From NCBI RefSeq assembly GCF_031326205.1, contig NZ_CP133721.1, forward strand, positions 62,001 to 126,000: DNA of 64,000 nucleotides. Reading direction: 5' to 3'. The notes below the pieces were generated by a model that made no database searches, had not been told where the DNA came from, and saw nothing but the letters and a program-made list of their open reading frames with translations. The position numbers and the translations under genes were made by a program. This DNA comes from Flavobacterium sp. 20NA77.7. GTDB lineage: Bacteria > Bacteroidota > Bacteroidia > Flavobacteriales > Flavobacteriaceae. Below are positions 15,458-24,386 of the stretch, piece by piece. Numbering within the stretch: position 1 is the first letter of the stretch; every line of letters starts with the position of its first letter.

Positions 15458-18400
15458 ATGAATGGGATGAAAAAGTTATGGATAGGTTTTTTTCTTTGTT
15501 CTTTTTCTGTTTATTCTCAAACAGTTAGTGTTGATGACGTATCTTATTCTTCGTCACAATTAGTGAGTTTATTACTAGGTAATTCTTGTGTTGAGGTTTC
15601 AAATATTAGCACTTCTTCTCCTCAATCGGTTGCTTTTTTTACAAACAACGGCTCTAGTTTTCCTATTAATCAAGGTATACTTATAAGAAACGGCATTGCA
15701 ACTCACACACAGGGACTTTATAGTGGCTCTAATTTAAGTAGTCAAATCAATACAAATAACGATGCGTATTTACAAAATTTAAGTAATTCTGTTGGACAAA
15801 CGGCTTCTATAACAGACGTGGGGTTTTTAGAATTTGATTTCATACCCCTTTCAAGTACGTTTAGCTTTGATTTTTTATTTGCCTCAAATGAGTATGGCCA
15901 ATACCAATGTGGTTTTAGTGATGTTTTTGCATTTGTATTAACGAATTTAAGCACTGGCGTTTCAACAAATTTAGCCGTTATCCCTGGCACCTCAACACCT
16001 GTGACGGTAAAAGACATTAGAGATGCCGCTTACAATGCTGCATGTGCCTCTTCAAATTCAACTTTTTTTAGCGTATATAACCCAACGAATGTAGTAGCTT
16101 CAACTATTAATATGAGAGGGCATACAGTAGTAATGAATGCATCTTCAAACGTAATTCCTAATACGCCTTATAAAATTAGACTTGTTATTGGAGATTATAA
16201 TGATTCGGGATATGACTCAGCAGTATTTTTAAAAGCAGGTAGTTTTACAACAACATTAAATTTGGGATCAGATAGAATTATTTGTAATGGAGATACGTTT
16301 ACCTTAAATACTAATTTAGACACCTCATTTTCTTATACTTGGTATTTAAATGGCACCCAAATTAATGGCGCTACCAATTCTTCTTATCAAGTAACACAAT
16401 CAGGCACGTATACTGTAGAAGCTACAAAGGGCTCATGCATTATTACAGACACTATAGTCTTTTCTGATTTGGCAGTTTCAAATCCCATGAATTTACAAAC
16501 ATGCAATACGGGCGCTGCCGTTTATAGTTATGATTTAACTGTAAATAATGAGACACAATTAGGAATAGATCCTGCGACGTATGATGTTTTTTATTACGCT
16601 TCTTTAGCTGATGTTGCAGCTAATACTCCTATTGGCACACCTAATGCTTTTTCAAGTATTGGAGGGGAAATCGTTTATCTTAAAATAAAAAACGTTCAAA
16701 CGGGTAACTTCTGTGACGCTGTTTATTCTTTTTTATTACTTGTAAATAATGTTGCCACTGCCACTCAGCCTGCTACAGTTAATTTATGCGATAATTCGAC
16801 CACTATAAACTATACACTTAATGCTTTAGATTTAGAAGTTTTAAACGGATTACTTCAAACAAATTACACCGTATCGTATTATGCTACTCAAGCAGAAGCG
16901 ACTACCGGAATGAATCCAATTACCGTTTTGACAATTTCAGCAGGAACTACAACTGCAACCGTTTATATTAGAATGCATGACAATTTAAATCCAAATTGTT
17001 TTGATACAACTTCGGTCAATTTTACAGTAAATCCGTTACCACTAGTTTCTGATTTTCCTGACCCTATTGAATGTAGTTCTTTTACCTTACCAGTTATAGA
17101 ACATGGAGAATATTATTCGGGCACAGGGGGCACAGGGATCCATTATAATCCTGGCGATGTATTAACTAATGGAGGAACGTATTATATTTATTCAGGACCT
17201 GATACTTCTGGATGTACAAATGAGACTACTTTTACATTATTCTTGATAGATGAATATCAATTAGCTTTAAACAATTGTGGTACGTTTACAGTTCCTTTTC
17301 CACCATTCAATATTGGTGCTTTTTATACGGCTTCAGGTGGGCCTTCAGGCGGAGGAACATTAATTGCCCCAGGTACAGAATATGTGAACACAACACAAAC
17401 AAATCAAACGCACGATCTTTATTATTACGCTGAATTAGACGGTTCTTTTTGTAGAGATGAATTGTTTACTATAAATGTTCGCCCTATTCCTTTAGTAGAT
17501 GACCCTGCAGATGTTATTACTTGTGATTCTTATCAATTACCAGCGTTAGTGAATGGTTCTTATTTTTCAGGCACTGGAGGAACGGGAACACCTCTTTTTG
17601 CAGGACAATTCATTACATCTTCACAAACGGTTTATGTGTATGCAACAAATGGTTTTTGTTCAAAGGAAAATTCGTTCGAAGTAAAAATTGTAGACACTTC
17701 TCTCTACACTACTATTCATGCTTGTGGCCAATATATATTGCCCCCCATTACTTTTGGAGGTTATTTTACACAGCCATTGGGAGGCGGCATTGCAGTAAAT
17801 CCTAGTATGCCTATAACAAATTCTCAAGCGATTTATTATTTTGCTACTACCACTACTTTGCCTAATTGTACAAACAATCTAAAATACGATATTATTATCC
17901 ACGAACTACCTTTAGTTGATACGATTACAAGCGGCACATTTTGTGGGCAATTTATTTTACCGCCATTAACAAATGGAGTATATTTTACCTTACCTGGGGG
18001 ACCATCAGTCGTTGGGCAAACCCAACTTTTTGCGGGACAAATAATTGATTTAACGGGCACACATTTAAATCCTGGCACATATTATATTTATAAGTCTCCA
18101 GACGCGAATGGATGTGCTAATCAATCTGCTTTTACTATAAATTTAAATCCCTATCCATTAACAGACGGCGTGTTAGACAGAGTCGTTTGTGTTCCTTATT
18201 CAATCCCAACACCTACTAATGGAACCATTTATACTTTGCCAGGCGGTCCAAATGGAGGAGGAAGCGCTGTGCAATCAACAGATGTTTTTTCAGAGACCAA
18301 AACATTTTATTTATACAATATTGTTCCAGCGACGGGTTGTGAGATAAATAAGCCCTTTACGGTTACTTTTGGAGGGATAAATCTTCCTAATTACCCAGAT

Positions 18401-19639
18401 GTTTTTGTTTGTGAATCACAGAATTATATGTTGCCCGCTTTGTCACATTTGCCCCCCACACCTGTGAACTATTCAATAGGGTATTATTTTAATCCGGGCG
18501 GAGTTAACCCTGTTCCTAATGGATTTGTTTTTAATTCTCCTAATACCGACATTACTATTTATGTATATGCAAAAAATGGCGATAGAGTTATTTGTACACA
18601 AGAAGATAGTTTTGTTGTTCATGTTTCTCAAACACCATCATTACCAATGCTTGTTACCTTTAATGAATATTGTGGCAGTTATACACTACCACCTTTACCT
18701 ACTGGAAACTTTACCGTTGGTTATTATACGCAATCAGGAGGAAACGGGTTAATTAATCCTTCAGATTATACATTTTCTACTCCTGGTAATTATATTATAT
18801 ACATGTATGCAACCGCAATTAATAATGTAAATTGTTATGACGAAAAACCAATTACATTTACTATACACCCTTTACTAGAAATTGATTTACAAGATGGTTT
18901 TATTTGTGTAAATCCATATACAAATGAAACGCTACAAAATTATACAGTAGATACGGGATTGAACAACGCTCTTTTTACCGTAAATTGGTATCTTAATGGA
19001 GCTTTAATTAGTACAGGACCAAGTTTTACAGCTAATCAAGCGGGCATATATGATGTTAAATTTATTAAACTAACCCCCGAGAGCGGTACAGATTGTAATT
19101 ATCACGACACAACGGTTACTGTAACGGCCTCCAGCGCTGCTATTGCTTCATTTACAGTAAGTTCTGCTTTTGAAGAAGAAGCTTATATTCAAGTAAATGT
19201 TACGGGAGGCTATGGACAATATAGTTTTCAGCTACAATACCCAGATGGATCACTAGGTGCTTTTCAATCAAATACTATTTTTTCGAATTTAGAATCAGGA
19301 ACGTATTATGTTTGGATTAGAGATGATTTAGCGGGATGCAATAGTGTAAAAATTGGACCAATACACATTATTAATTATCCCTTGTTTTTCACTCCAAATG
19401 GAGATAGTTATAATGATTTTTGGAACATTTGGGATTTGAAATATCAACCAAATGCTACTATTGCTATTTTTGATAGATATGGTAAATTAATTAAACAATT
19501 TTCTCCAGCAAAACAAAGTTGGGACGGCACATATAATGGTAAAAATTTACCGTCTACAGATTATTGGTTTACTGTAGAATATTTTACAGACGACAATCAA
19601 AAGGTTATTTTTAAATCACACTTTACTTTGAAGAGATAA
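15458..19639 (+). CDS. Secreted choice-of-anchor L repeat protein with type IX type B sorting domain
   Basis: A 1393-residue secreted protein. It has a signal peptide (MKKLWIGFFLCSFSVYSQ), then a choice-of-anchor L domain (about residues 25-270; GILIRNG, FDFLFASNEYGQYQCGFSDVFAF), an Ig/PKD-like module (about 271-335) and two mixed modules to about 530. Eight degenerate cysteine-paired repeats follow (about 538-1138), then a further Ig-like part. The C-terminus is a gliding-motility/T9SS type B sorting domain (FFTPNGDSYNDFWNI, IFDRYGKLIKQF, WDGTYNGKNLPSTDYWF). It should be exported through the type IX system and held on or released from the cell surface; an adhesin-like role is inference. The start could be the ATG at 15458 or the one at 15467; the signal peptide begins at the second. 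Confidence 0.9.
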   Translation: MNGMKKLWIGFFLCSFSVYSQTVSVDDVSYSSSQLVSLLLGNSCVEVSNISTSSPQSVAFFTNNGSSFPINQGILIRNGIATHTQGLYSGSNLSSQINTNNDAYLQNLSNSVGQTASITDVGFLEFDFIPLSSTFSFDFLFASNEYGQYQCGFSDVFAFVLTNLSTGVSTNLAVIPGTSTPVTVKDIRDAAYNAACASSNSTFFSVYNPTNVVASTINMRGHTVVMNASSNVIPNTPYKIRLVIGDYNDSGYDSAVFLKAGSFTTTLNLGSDRIICNGDTFTLNTNLDTSFSYTWYLNGTQINGATNSSYQVTQSGTYTVEATKGSCIITDTIVFSDLAVSNPMNLQTCNTGAAVYSYDLTVNNETQLGIDPATYDVFYYASLADVAANTPIGTPNAFSSIGGEIVYLKIKNVQTGNFCDAVYSFLLLVNNVATATQPATVNLCDNSTTINYTLNALDLEVLNGLLQTNYTVSYYATQAEATTGMNPITVLTISAGTTTATVYIRMHDNLNPNCFDTTSVNFTVNPLPLVSDFPDPIECSSFTLPVIEHGEYYSGTGGTGIHYNPGDVLTNGGTYYIYSGPDTSGCTNETTFTLFLIDEYQLALNNCGTFTVPFPPFNIGAFYTASGGPSGGGTLIAPGTEYVNTTQTNQTHDLYYYAELDGSFCRDELFTINVRPIPLVDDPADVITCDSYQLPALVNGSYFSGTGGTGTPLFAGQFITSSQTVYVYATNGFCSKENSFEVKIVDTSLYTTIHACGQYILPPITFGGYFTQPLGGGIAVNPSMPITNSQAIYYFATTTTLPNCTNNLKYDIIIHELPLVDTITSGTFCGQFILPPLTNGVYFTLPGGPSVVGQTQLFAGQIIDLTGTHLNPGTYYIYKSPDANGCANQSAFTINLNPYPLTDGVLDRVVCVPYSIPTPTNGTIYTLPGGPNGGGSAVQSTDVFSETKTFYLYNIVPATGCEINKPFTVTFGGINLPNYPDVFVCESQNYMLPALSHLPPTPVNYSIGYYFNPGGVNPVPNGFVFNSPNTDITIYVYAKNGDRVICTQEDSFVVHVSQTPSLPMLVTFNEYCGSYTLPPLPTGNFTVGYYTQSGGNGLINPSDYTFSTPGNYIIYMYATAINNVNCYDEKPITFTIHPLLEIDLQDGFICVNPYTNETLQNYTVDTGLNNALFTVNWYLNGALISTGPSFTANQAGIYDVKFIKLTPESGTDCNYHDTTVTVTASSAAIASFTVSSAFEEEAYIQVNVTGGYGQYSFQLQYPDGSLGAFQSNTIFSNLESGTYYVWIRDDLAGCNSVKIGPIHIINYPLFFTPNGDSYNDFWNIWDLKYQPNATIAIFDRYGKLIKQFSPAKQSWDGTYNGKNLPSTDYWFTVEYFTDDNQKVIFKSHFTLKR
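17060..18875 (+). repeat. Eight degenerate 60-75 residue repeats with paired cysteines
   Basis: Within the secreted protein each unit reads roughly Cys-x(3)-LP-x(4)-G-x-YY/F-x(3)-GG, then about 20 residues with G and T, then T-Y-x-Y, a second Cys and an F-T/V-I/V strand. Unit starts are near CSSFTLP, CGTFTVP, CDSYQLP, CGQYILP, CGQFILP, CVPYSIP, CESQNYMLP and CGSYTLP. The two cysteines probably form a disulphide within each unit. Confidence 0.7.
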
Positions 19640-19640
19640 A

Positions 19641-19669
19641 AAAAGGAGGCAAATTTTGCCTCCTTTTTT
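19641..19669. terminator. Bidirectional terminator between the secreted protein gene and pyk
   Basis: A near-perfect palindrome (AAAAGGAGGCAAA and TTTGCCTCCTTTT) begins a few bases after the plus-strand stop codon and ends 20 bases before the convergent pyk stop. It has A/T tails on both sides. Confidence 0.85.
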
Positions 19670-19688
19670 ATGTATAGTATAAAATTTA

Positions 19689-21119
19689 TTATTCCATTTC
19701 AGAAACACGAAGTGTATTTACCATTCCTTTGTTTGCAATTGGCATCGCTGCAAGGTTGATAACCATGTCGCCTTTTTTAACGTATTTTTTCTCTTTACAA
19801 ATCTGATTAATTTCTTCAATGGTATCGTCAGTGCTTACAAATTTATCATAGTAAAAAGCCCTTACGCCCCATAATAAATTTAGTTGGGTTACAATTCTTT
19901 TGTTTGATGTAAACACTAAAATATGAGATTTTGGTCTCCAAGCAGAAATTTGAAAAGCAGTATATCCACTGTTTGTTAATGTTGTGATTGCTCTAGCATT
20001 AATATCATCGGCCATTAATGCCGCATGAAAACATACAGATTTTGTAATAAATCTTGAATTTCTAATGTTTGGCGCATTATGAGGAACTTGAATTAAAGAA
20101 GAGTCTTCTACACTTTGAATAATACTTGACATGGTTTCAATAACTTGAACAGGATAATTTCCTACTGAAGTTTCTCCTGAAAGCATTACAGCATCTGCTC
20201 CATCCATCACAGAGTTTGCTACGTCATTAACTTCAGCACGTGTAGGCGTTAAGCTTGTAATCATAGTTTCCATCATCTGTGTAGCTACAATTACAGGAAT
20301 ACGAGCGGTTTTTGCTTTTAGAATTAATTTTTTTTGAATTAGAGGCACTTCTTGCGCAGGCACTTCTACCCCTAAATCACCTCTAGCTACCATTAATCCG
20401 TCACAGTTTATGACAATTTTATCAATATTTTCAACTGCTTCTGGTTTTTCTATTTTAGCTACAATCGGAATTTTATGATCTGAATGTTTAGCAATAAGGT
20501 CTTTTAAATCTTGTAAGTCTTTTGGTGTTCTTACAAATGATAATGCAATCCAATCTACATCATTTTCAATTGCAAAAATGGCATCTTGAATGTCTTTTTT
20601 GGTTAAAGCAGGTAAAGAAACTTTTGTATTAGGAAGGTTAACTCCTTTTTTAGATTTTAAGGGACCACCTTGAATTACTTTTGCAACAACTTCTGTTTTT
20701 TTATCTGTAGCAACAACTTCAAATATTAGTTTTCCATCGTCTAATAAGATACGTTCACCTGGATTTACATCTTTTGGAAATTCTTTGTAATTCATATAAA
20801 CTCTTTCTGCAGTACCTAAAACGTCTTCTGCAGTAGTAAAAGTAATGATGTCGTCTTTTGATACAACAACGTCTTCTTTCATTACACCCACTCTAAGTTT
20901 TGGTCCTTGTAAGTCAGCTAATATGGAAGTTGTATATCCAAATTCATCGTTTAATCCTCTAATGATATCTATTCGCTCTTTTACATCTGAATAATCAGCA
21001 TGAGAAAAATTGATTCTGAAAACATTTACACCTGCATTTATCATGTCTTTTATCACTTCTTTAGAGCTACATGCAGGGCCTAATGTGGCAACAATTTTTG
21101 TTTTTTTACTCGTATGCAT
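19689..21119 (-). CDS. pyk: Pyruvate kinase
   Basis: The enzyme catalyses the last step of glycolysis, phosphoenolpyruvate plus ADP to pyruvate plus ATP. The 476 residues include the N-terminal strand KTKIVATLGPACSS, the substrate/metal loop VARGDLGVEVP, the MMETMITS helix and DGADAVMLSGETSVG. The C-terminal domain is of normal length. It begins 3 bases after the IPExxxVDY gene, an arrangement I recognise as conserved in Flavobacteriaceae, and ends at a shared terminator. Confidence 0.97.
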   Translation of the reverse strand: MHTSKKTKIVATLGPACSSKEVIKDMINAGVNVFRINFSHADYSDVKERIDIIRGLNDEFGYTTSILADLQGPKLRVGVMKEDVVVSKDDIITFTTAEDVLGTAERVYMNYKEFPKDVNPGERILLDDGKLIFEVVATDKKTEVVAKVIQGGPLKSKKGVNLPNTKVSLPALTKKDIQDAIFAIENDVDWIALSFVRTPKDLQDLKDLIAKHSDHKIPIVAKIEKPEAVENIDKIVINCDGLMVARGDLGVEVPAQEVPLIQKKLILKAKTARIPVIVATQMMETMITSLTPTRAEVNDVANSVMDGADAVMLSGETSVGNYPVQVIETMSSIIQSVEDSSLIQVPHNAPNIRNSRFITKSVCFHAALMADDINARAITTLTNSGYTAFQISAWRPKSHILVFTSNKRIVTQLNLLWGVRAFYYDKFVSTDDTIEEINQICKEKKYVKKGDMVINLAAMPIANKGMVNTLRVSEME

Positions 21120-21122
21120 TTT

Positions 21123-21599
21123 TTAAAAAATTAAATTGTTAATTGATTTTATATTTTCTGCATCTACAATATATGTTGTAGAAATCTGGTTTATTTCACT
21201 TATTTTACGTATCACTTTTTTAGTATCAAACCGATAATCTAAATTTTCAATTTTCAACAAATAATCGGCTTTTTTTAATTCAGGAATTAAGTGCATTTGT
21301 AAAGCAAAAGCTGTTTCATTGAACAAACCAATATTTAGTTGTTCTGAAGCAACAGCTGTTTTATTTGCTAATAAATTCCATTCTAAATCATGTTTACTGT
21401 CATCATAACAGAACCAAGAAAAAACCCCTATTCCCTCATTTGATTTTATAGAAATTTCTTTTTGACTTTTTGACAAGGAAAGTTCTAAAGTTTTATTAAT
21501 ATGAAAAGCTAGTTTATAGTCCTCTAGAGAGGTATGAATGGCAATTAACTCAAAATCACTTGAGTAAAAATCATCAATTGTAAGTTTTAAGTTTGCCAT
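21123..21599 (-). CDS. IPExxxVDY family protein
   Basis: A 158-residue cytoplasmic protein of unknown function, found next to pyk and rnc in Bacteroidetes. The family is named for a motif that appears here as IPELKKADY near residues 103-111, with Ala in place of Val. The N-terminus (LTIDDFYSSDFELIAIHTSLEDYKLAF) and an FSWFCYDD segment also look typical. It is translationally close to pyk (3-base gap). A possible promoter lies upstream at about 21640-21670 (minus strand TTTTG, 20 bases, TACATTTC, one mismatch). Confidence 0.85.
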   Translation of the reverse strand: MANLKLTIDDFYSSDFELIAIHTSLEDYKLAFHINKTLELSLSKSQKEISIKSNEGIGVFSWFCYDDSKHDLEWNLLANKTAVASEQLNIGLFNETAFALQMHLIPELKKADYLLKIENLDYRFDTKKVIRKISEINQISTTYIVDAENIKSINNLIF

Positions 21600-21702
21600 T
21601 TATATGAAATAATCGTAAAGATATAATATATAAATCTTAGAAATGTAAAAATTTAACGACTAAATTGCAAAAAACAAAATTCAAACGTTTTAGTTAATAA
21701 AT

Positions 21703-22455
21703 TTAATTGTTTTTTCTTGAAATTTTTTCTTGAAAAGCAAAGTAAGCTCTTTGTGATGCTTTTTCTTCGGCTTTTTTCTTGGATGTTGCTCTAGCCTTGC
21801 CCACCACTTGTTCGTCAAAATATAATTTTACCCCAAAAAACTTTCCCCCTTCATTTCCATTGTCTTCATAAATGTCATATCGGAAGTTTATTTTTTCTTT
21901 CTGACACCATTCAATAATTAAGCTTTTATAGCTAATTACTTTGCCTTCTAATTTTGAAATATCAACATATCGTTTAATAATTTTTTGTGCAATAAATTGT
22001 TCACAATACCCATACCCTCTGTCTAAAAATATAGCTCCAATAAACGCCTCAAAAATATTTCCATGTATGTTTTCGCCAAAATGTTGTGGACTTACTTTGC
22101 TTTCTACAAATTGAATTAAATTAAAGTCTCTGCCCAATTCATTTAAATGCTCTCTACTCACTATTTTAGAACGCATTTTTGTTAAATAGCCTTCGTCTCC
22201 TGTAGGGACTTCTTTGTACAAGTGAGCCGCAATAACACTACCTAGCATGGCATCGCCTAAAAACTCTAAACGTTCATAGTTAATTTGGTTTCCTTGTGCA
22301 TCTGTTTTATTTGTAGATCTATGTGTAAATGCTTGTTCATAATAGTTTAAGTTTAGAGGAGTAAACCCAAGAATAGCACTAATTTTATCAAAAAAAACCC
22401 CATCTTGATTAGAAGAAGGGGACTTTTTAAATATTTTTTTAATGATTTTTCGCAT
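21703..22455 (-). CDS. rnc: Ribonuclease III
   Basis: A double-strand-specific endoribonuclease that processes rRNA precursors and other structured RNAs. The catalytic signature NYERLEFLGDAMLGSVIAA (residues about 59-77) and the second acidic site (GNIFEAFIGAIFLDRGY) are present. A C-terminal dsRNA-binding domain ends in ARATSKKKAEEKASQRAYF. It is 250 residues with a basic N-terminal extension. It begins 3 bases after fabF, so it is in the same transcription unit. Confidence 0.97.
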   Translation of the reverse strand: MRKIIKKIFKKSPSSNQDGVFFDKISAILGFTPLNLNYYEQAFTHRSTNKTDAQGNQINYERLEFLGDAMLGSVIAAHLYKEVPTGDEGYLTKMRSKIVSREHLNELGRDFNLIQFVESKVSPQHFGENIHGNIFEAFIGAIFLDRGYGYCEQFIAQKIIKRYVDISKLEGKVISYKSLIIEWCQKEKINFRYDIYEDNGNEGGKFFGVKLYFDEQVVGKARATSKKKAEEKASQRAYFAFQEKISRKNN

Positions 22456-22458
22456 GTA

Positions 22459-23712
22459 TTATTCCTCTAATTTTTTGAATAAAACACAAGCATTATGTCC
22501 GCCAAAACCAAAAGTGTTACTCATAGCCACTTTAATATTGCGTTTTTGAGCCACATTAAGGGTTAAATTTAATGAAGCATCAATATTTTCGTCAAATGTT
22601 GTATGGTTAATTGTTGGAGGAATTATTCCGTGTTTCATCGCTAAAATGGAAGCAATAGATTCAATTGCTCCTGCCGCACCTAACAGGTGACCTGTCATTG
22701 ATTTAGTCGAATTTATGTTAATTGTTTTTGCATGTTTACCAAAAACAGCATTTATTGCTTTTAGTTCGGCTACATCACCTAGAGGCGTAGAAGTTCCGTG
22801 CGTATTAATATGGTCTACATCTTCTGGTTTCATACCAGCGTCATCTAAACAATTTTTCATTACAGCAATAACGCCTATTCCTTCAGGATGTGGTGCGGTT
22901 AAATGATACGCATCAGAAGACATTCCGCCTCCGCCAATCTCACAATATATTTTTGCGCCACGTGCTTTTGCATGTTCATATTCTTCAAGTACAAGAGCTC
23001 CTGCGCCTTCGCCTAAAACAAATCCGTCTCTGGTCGCATCAAAAGGTCTTGAAGCGGTTTCAGGAGAATCATTTCTTGTCGATAACGCATGCATTGAATT
23101 AAAACCACCCATTCCAGCAATAGTAACTGCCGCTTCTGATCCGCCAGAAACTACAACATCACACATGCCTAAACGAATGTAATTAAATGCATCTATTAAG
23201 GCGTTTGCCGAAGAAGCGCATGCTGAAACCGTAGTATAGTTTGGCCCCATAAACCCATTTCTCATAGAAATATGAGCAGGTGCAATATCAGCAATCATTT
23301 TTGGAATAAAGAAAGGGTTAAATTTTGGTGTTCCATCTCCTTTTGCATAATAAAGCACTTCGTCTTGAAAAGTCTCTAAACCGCCAATACCAGCACCCCA
23401 AATCACACCAACTTTATATTTATTAATTTTTTCTAAATCTAAATTAGAATCTTTTATTGCTTCATCACTGGCAACAATAGCATATTGTGCAAATTTATCT
23501 AATCTTCTAGCTTCTTTTCTATCGATATATTCTTCGATATTAAAGTTTTTTACCTCACAAGCAAATTTAGTTTTATGCTTTTCCGTATCATAATATGTTA
23601 TTGGCGCAGCGCCACTTTTTCCGCTAATTAAACCTTGCCAATACTCCTCAATGTTATTGCCAATAGGAGTTAATGCTCCAAGTCCTGTTACTACTACACG
23701 TTTTAACTGCAT
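22459..23712 (-). CDS. fabF: Beta-ketoacyl-ACP synthase II
   Basis: A fatty acid elongation enzyme that condenses malonyl-ACP with acyl-ACP. The catalytic Cys is in TVSACASSANAL (about residues 161-172), and the two His are in INTHGTSTPLGD and STKSMTGHLLGAAGA. The length of 417 residues is normal. It lies 199 bases downstream of acpP on the same strand; that gap holds two hairpins and a possible separate promoter, so fabF may be controlled apart from acpP. Confidence 0.98.
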   Translation of the reverse strand: MQLKRVVVTGLGALTPIGNNIEEYWQGLISGKSGAAPITYYDTEKHKTKFACEVKNFNIEEYIDRKEARRLDKFAQYAIVASDEAIKDSNLDLEKINKYKVGVIWGAGIGGLETFQDEVLYYAKGDGTPKFNPFFIPKMIADIAPAHISMRNGFMGPNYTTVSACASSANALIDAFNYIRLGMCDVVVSGGSEAAVTIAGMGGFNSMHALSTRNDSPETASRPFDATRDGFVLGEGAGALVLEEYEHAKARGAKIYCEIGGGGMSSDAYHLTAPHPEGIGVIAVMKNCLDDAGMKPEDVDHINTHGTSTPLGDVAELKAINAVFGKHAKTININSTKSMTGHLLGAAGAIESIASILAMKHGIIPPTINHTTFDENIDASLNLTLNVAQKRNIKVAMSNTFGFGGHNACVLFKKLEE

Positions 23713-23731
23713 AAAAAAAGTTTTAAGTTAT

Positions 23732-23781
23732 ATAAAAAAAACCCATAGTGCTTTTAAGAATAGTTAAAAGAAACAATGGGT
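23732..23781 (-). terminator. Terminator or attenuator just upstream of fabF
   Basis: On the minus strand ACCCATTGTTTCTTTTAA pairs imperfectly with TTAAAAGCACTATGGGT, followed by a run of eight T (plus 23733-23740). The fabF start is 20 bases further on, so transcripts entering from acpP or from the promoter at 23832 must read through it. Confidence 0.65.
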
Positions 23782-23831
23782 ATTACATAATGTCTTATTT
23801 AATATGATTGTAATACAATCAATTGTTTTTA

Positions 23832-23839
23832 CAAATCTA
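23832..23839 (-). promoter_or_regulatory. fabF: Candidate internal promoter for fabF-rnc
   Basis: TAGATTTG on the minus strand matches TAnnTTTG exactly. It would give a leader of about 113 bases that includes the hairpin at 23732-23781. The upstream element is weak. Confidence 0.4.
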
Positions 23840-23881
23840 TAAAAAAGATTTTTAAAAACAGAAACAAAATAACAACATCCA

Positions 23882-23911
23882 TGAGAAAGATTCTCACGGA
23901 TGATTGTGTTA
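23882..23911 (-). terminator. Hairpin directly after acpP
   Basis: On the minus strand the sequence after the acpP stop forms a stem of about 15 pairs with G-T wobbles (ATCCGTGAGAA with TTCTCATGGAT). The following tract, TATTTTGTTTCTG, is a poor T-run, so it may act as a partial terminator or as an mRNA 3' stabiliser for acpP. Confidence 0.5.
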
Positions 23912-24148
23912 TTATTTCTTAGCTTCTTCGATGTAAGAAATTGCTTGACCTACAGTAGAAATGTTTTCAGCTTGATCGTCTGGAATTTGAATATCAAATT
24001 CTTTTTCGAATTCCATGATAAGTTCCACAGTGTCTAATGAATCAGCACCTAAATCGTTAGTGAAGCTTGCTTCTGCTACAACTTCGTTTTCGTCAACACC
24101 TAATTTGTCCACGATAATCGCTTTTACTCTTGATGCAATGTCTGACAT
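23912..24148 (-). CDS. acpP: Acyl carrier protein
   Basis: A small acidic carrier of growing acyl chains, 78 residues. The phosphopantetheine attachment serine is Ser37 in [10 protein letters not shown]. It is first in the acpP-fabF-rnc run. A consensus promoter lies 30 bases upstream, and a hairpin follows the stop codon directly, an arrangement that would let the short acpP message be made in excess over fabF. Confidence 0.98.
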   Translation of the reverse strand: MSDIASRVKAIIVDKLGVDENEVVAEASFTNDLGADSLDTVELIMEFEKEFDIQIPDDQAENISTVGQAISYIEEAKK

Positions 24149-24178
24149 AATCTTGTAATTTTAGTTTTAATTTGTTGG

Positions 24179-24207
24179 CAAAAATAAAAAACTTTATTTT
24201 AATACAA
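24179..24207 (-). promoter_or_regulatory. acpP: Promoter of acpP
   Basis: TATTTTTG (-7 box, plus 24179-24186) lies 18 bases after a TTG (plus 24205-24207) on the minus strand. It predicts a leader of about 25 bases. Confidence 0.6.
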
Positions 24208-24386
24208 CATTTTTTAGACGTAAATCTCCAAACGAATTTATAAAAAATCTGGTAGCACCTTAAATTTTCTTGTTTTTCGGCGTATTTTTAAATTTATTTT
24301 TTTTCTTTTGCGTAATGAAAAACAGTAGAATTTTATAGTTTTTCTATGATTTCAAAGCTACTAATTAGAGAAAAAGCATCATAAAA

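Noticed and set aside
15742..16017. Minus-strand frame inside the secreted repeat protein
   Set aside because: Antisense to a well-supported choice-of-anchor L domain; no promoter or family features.
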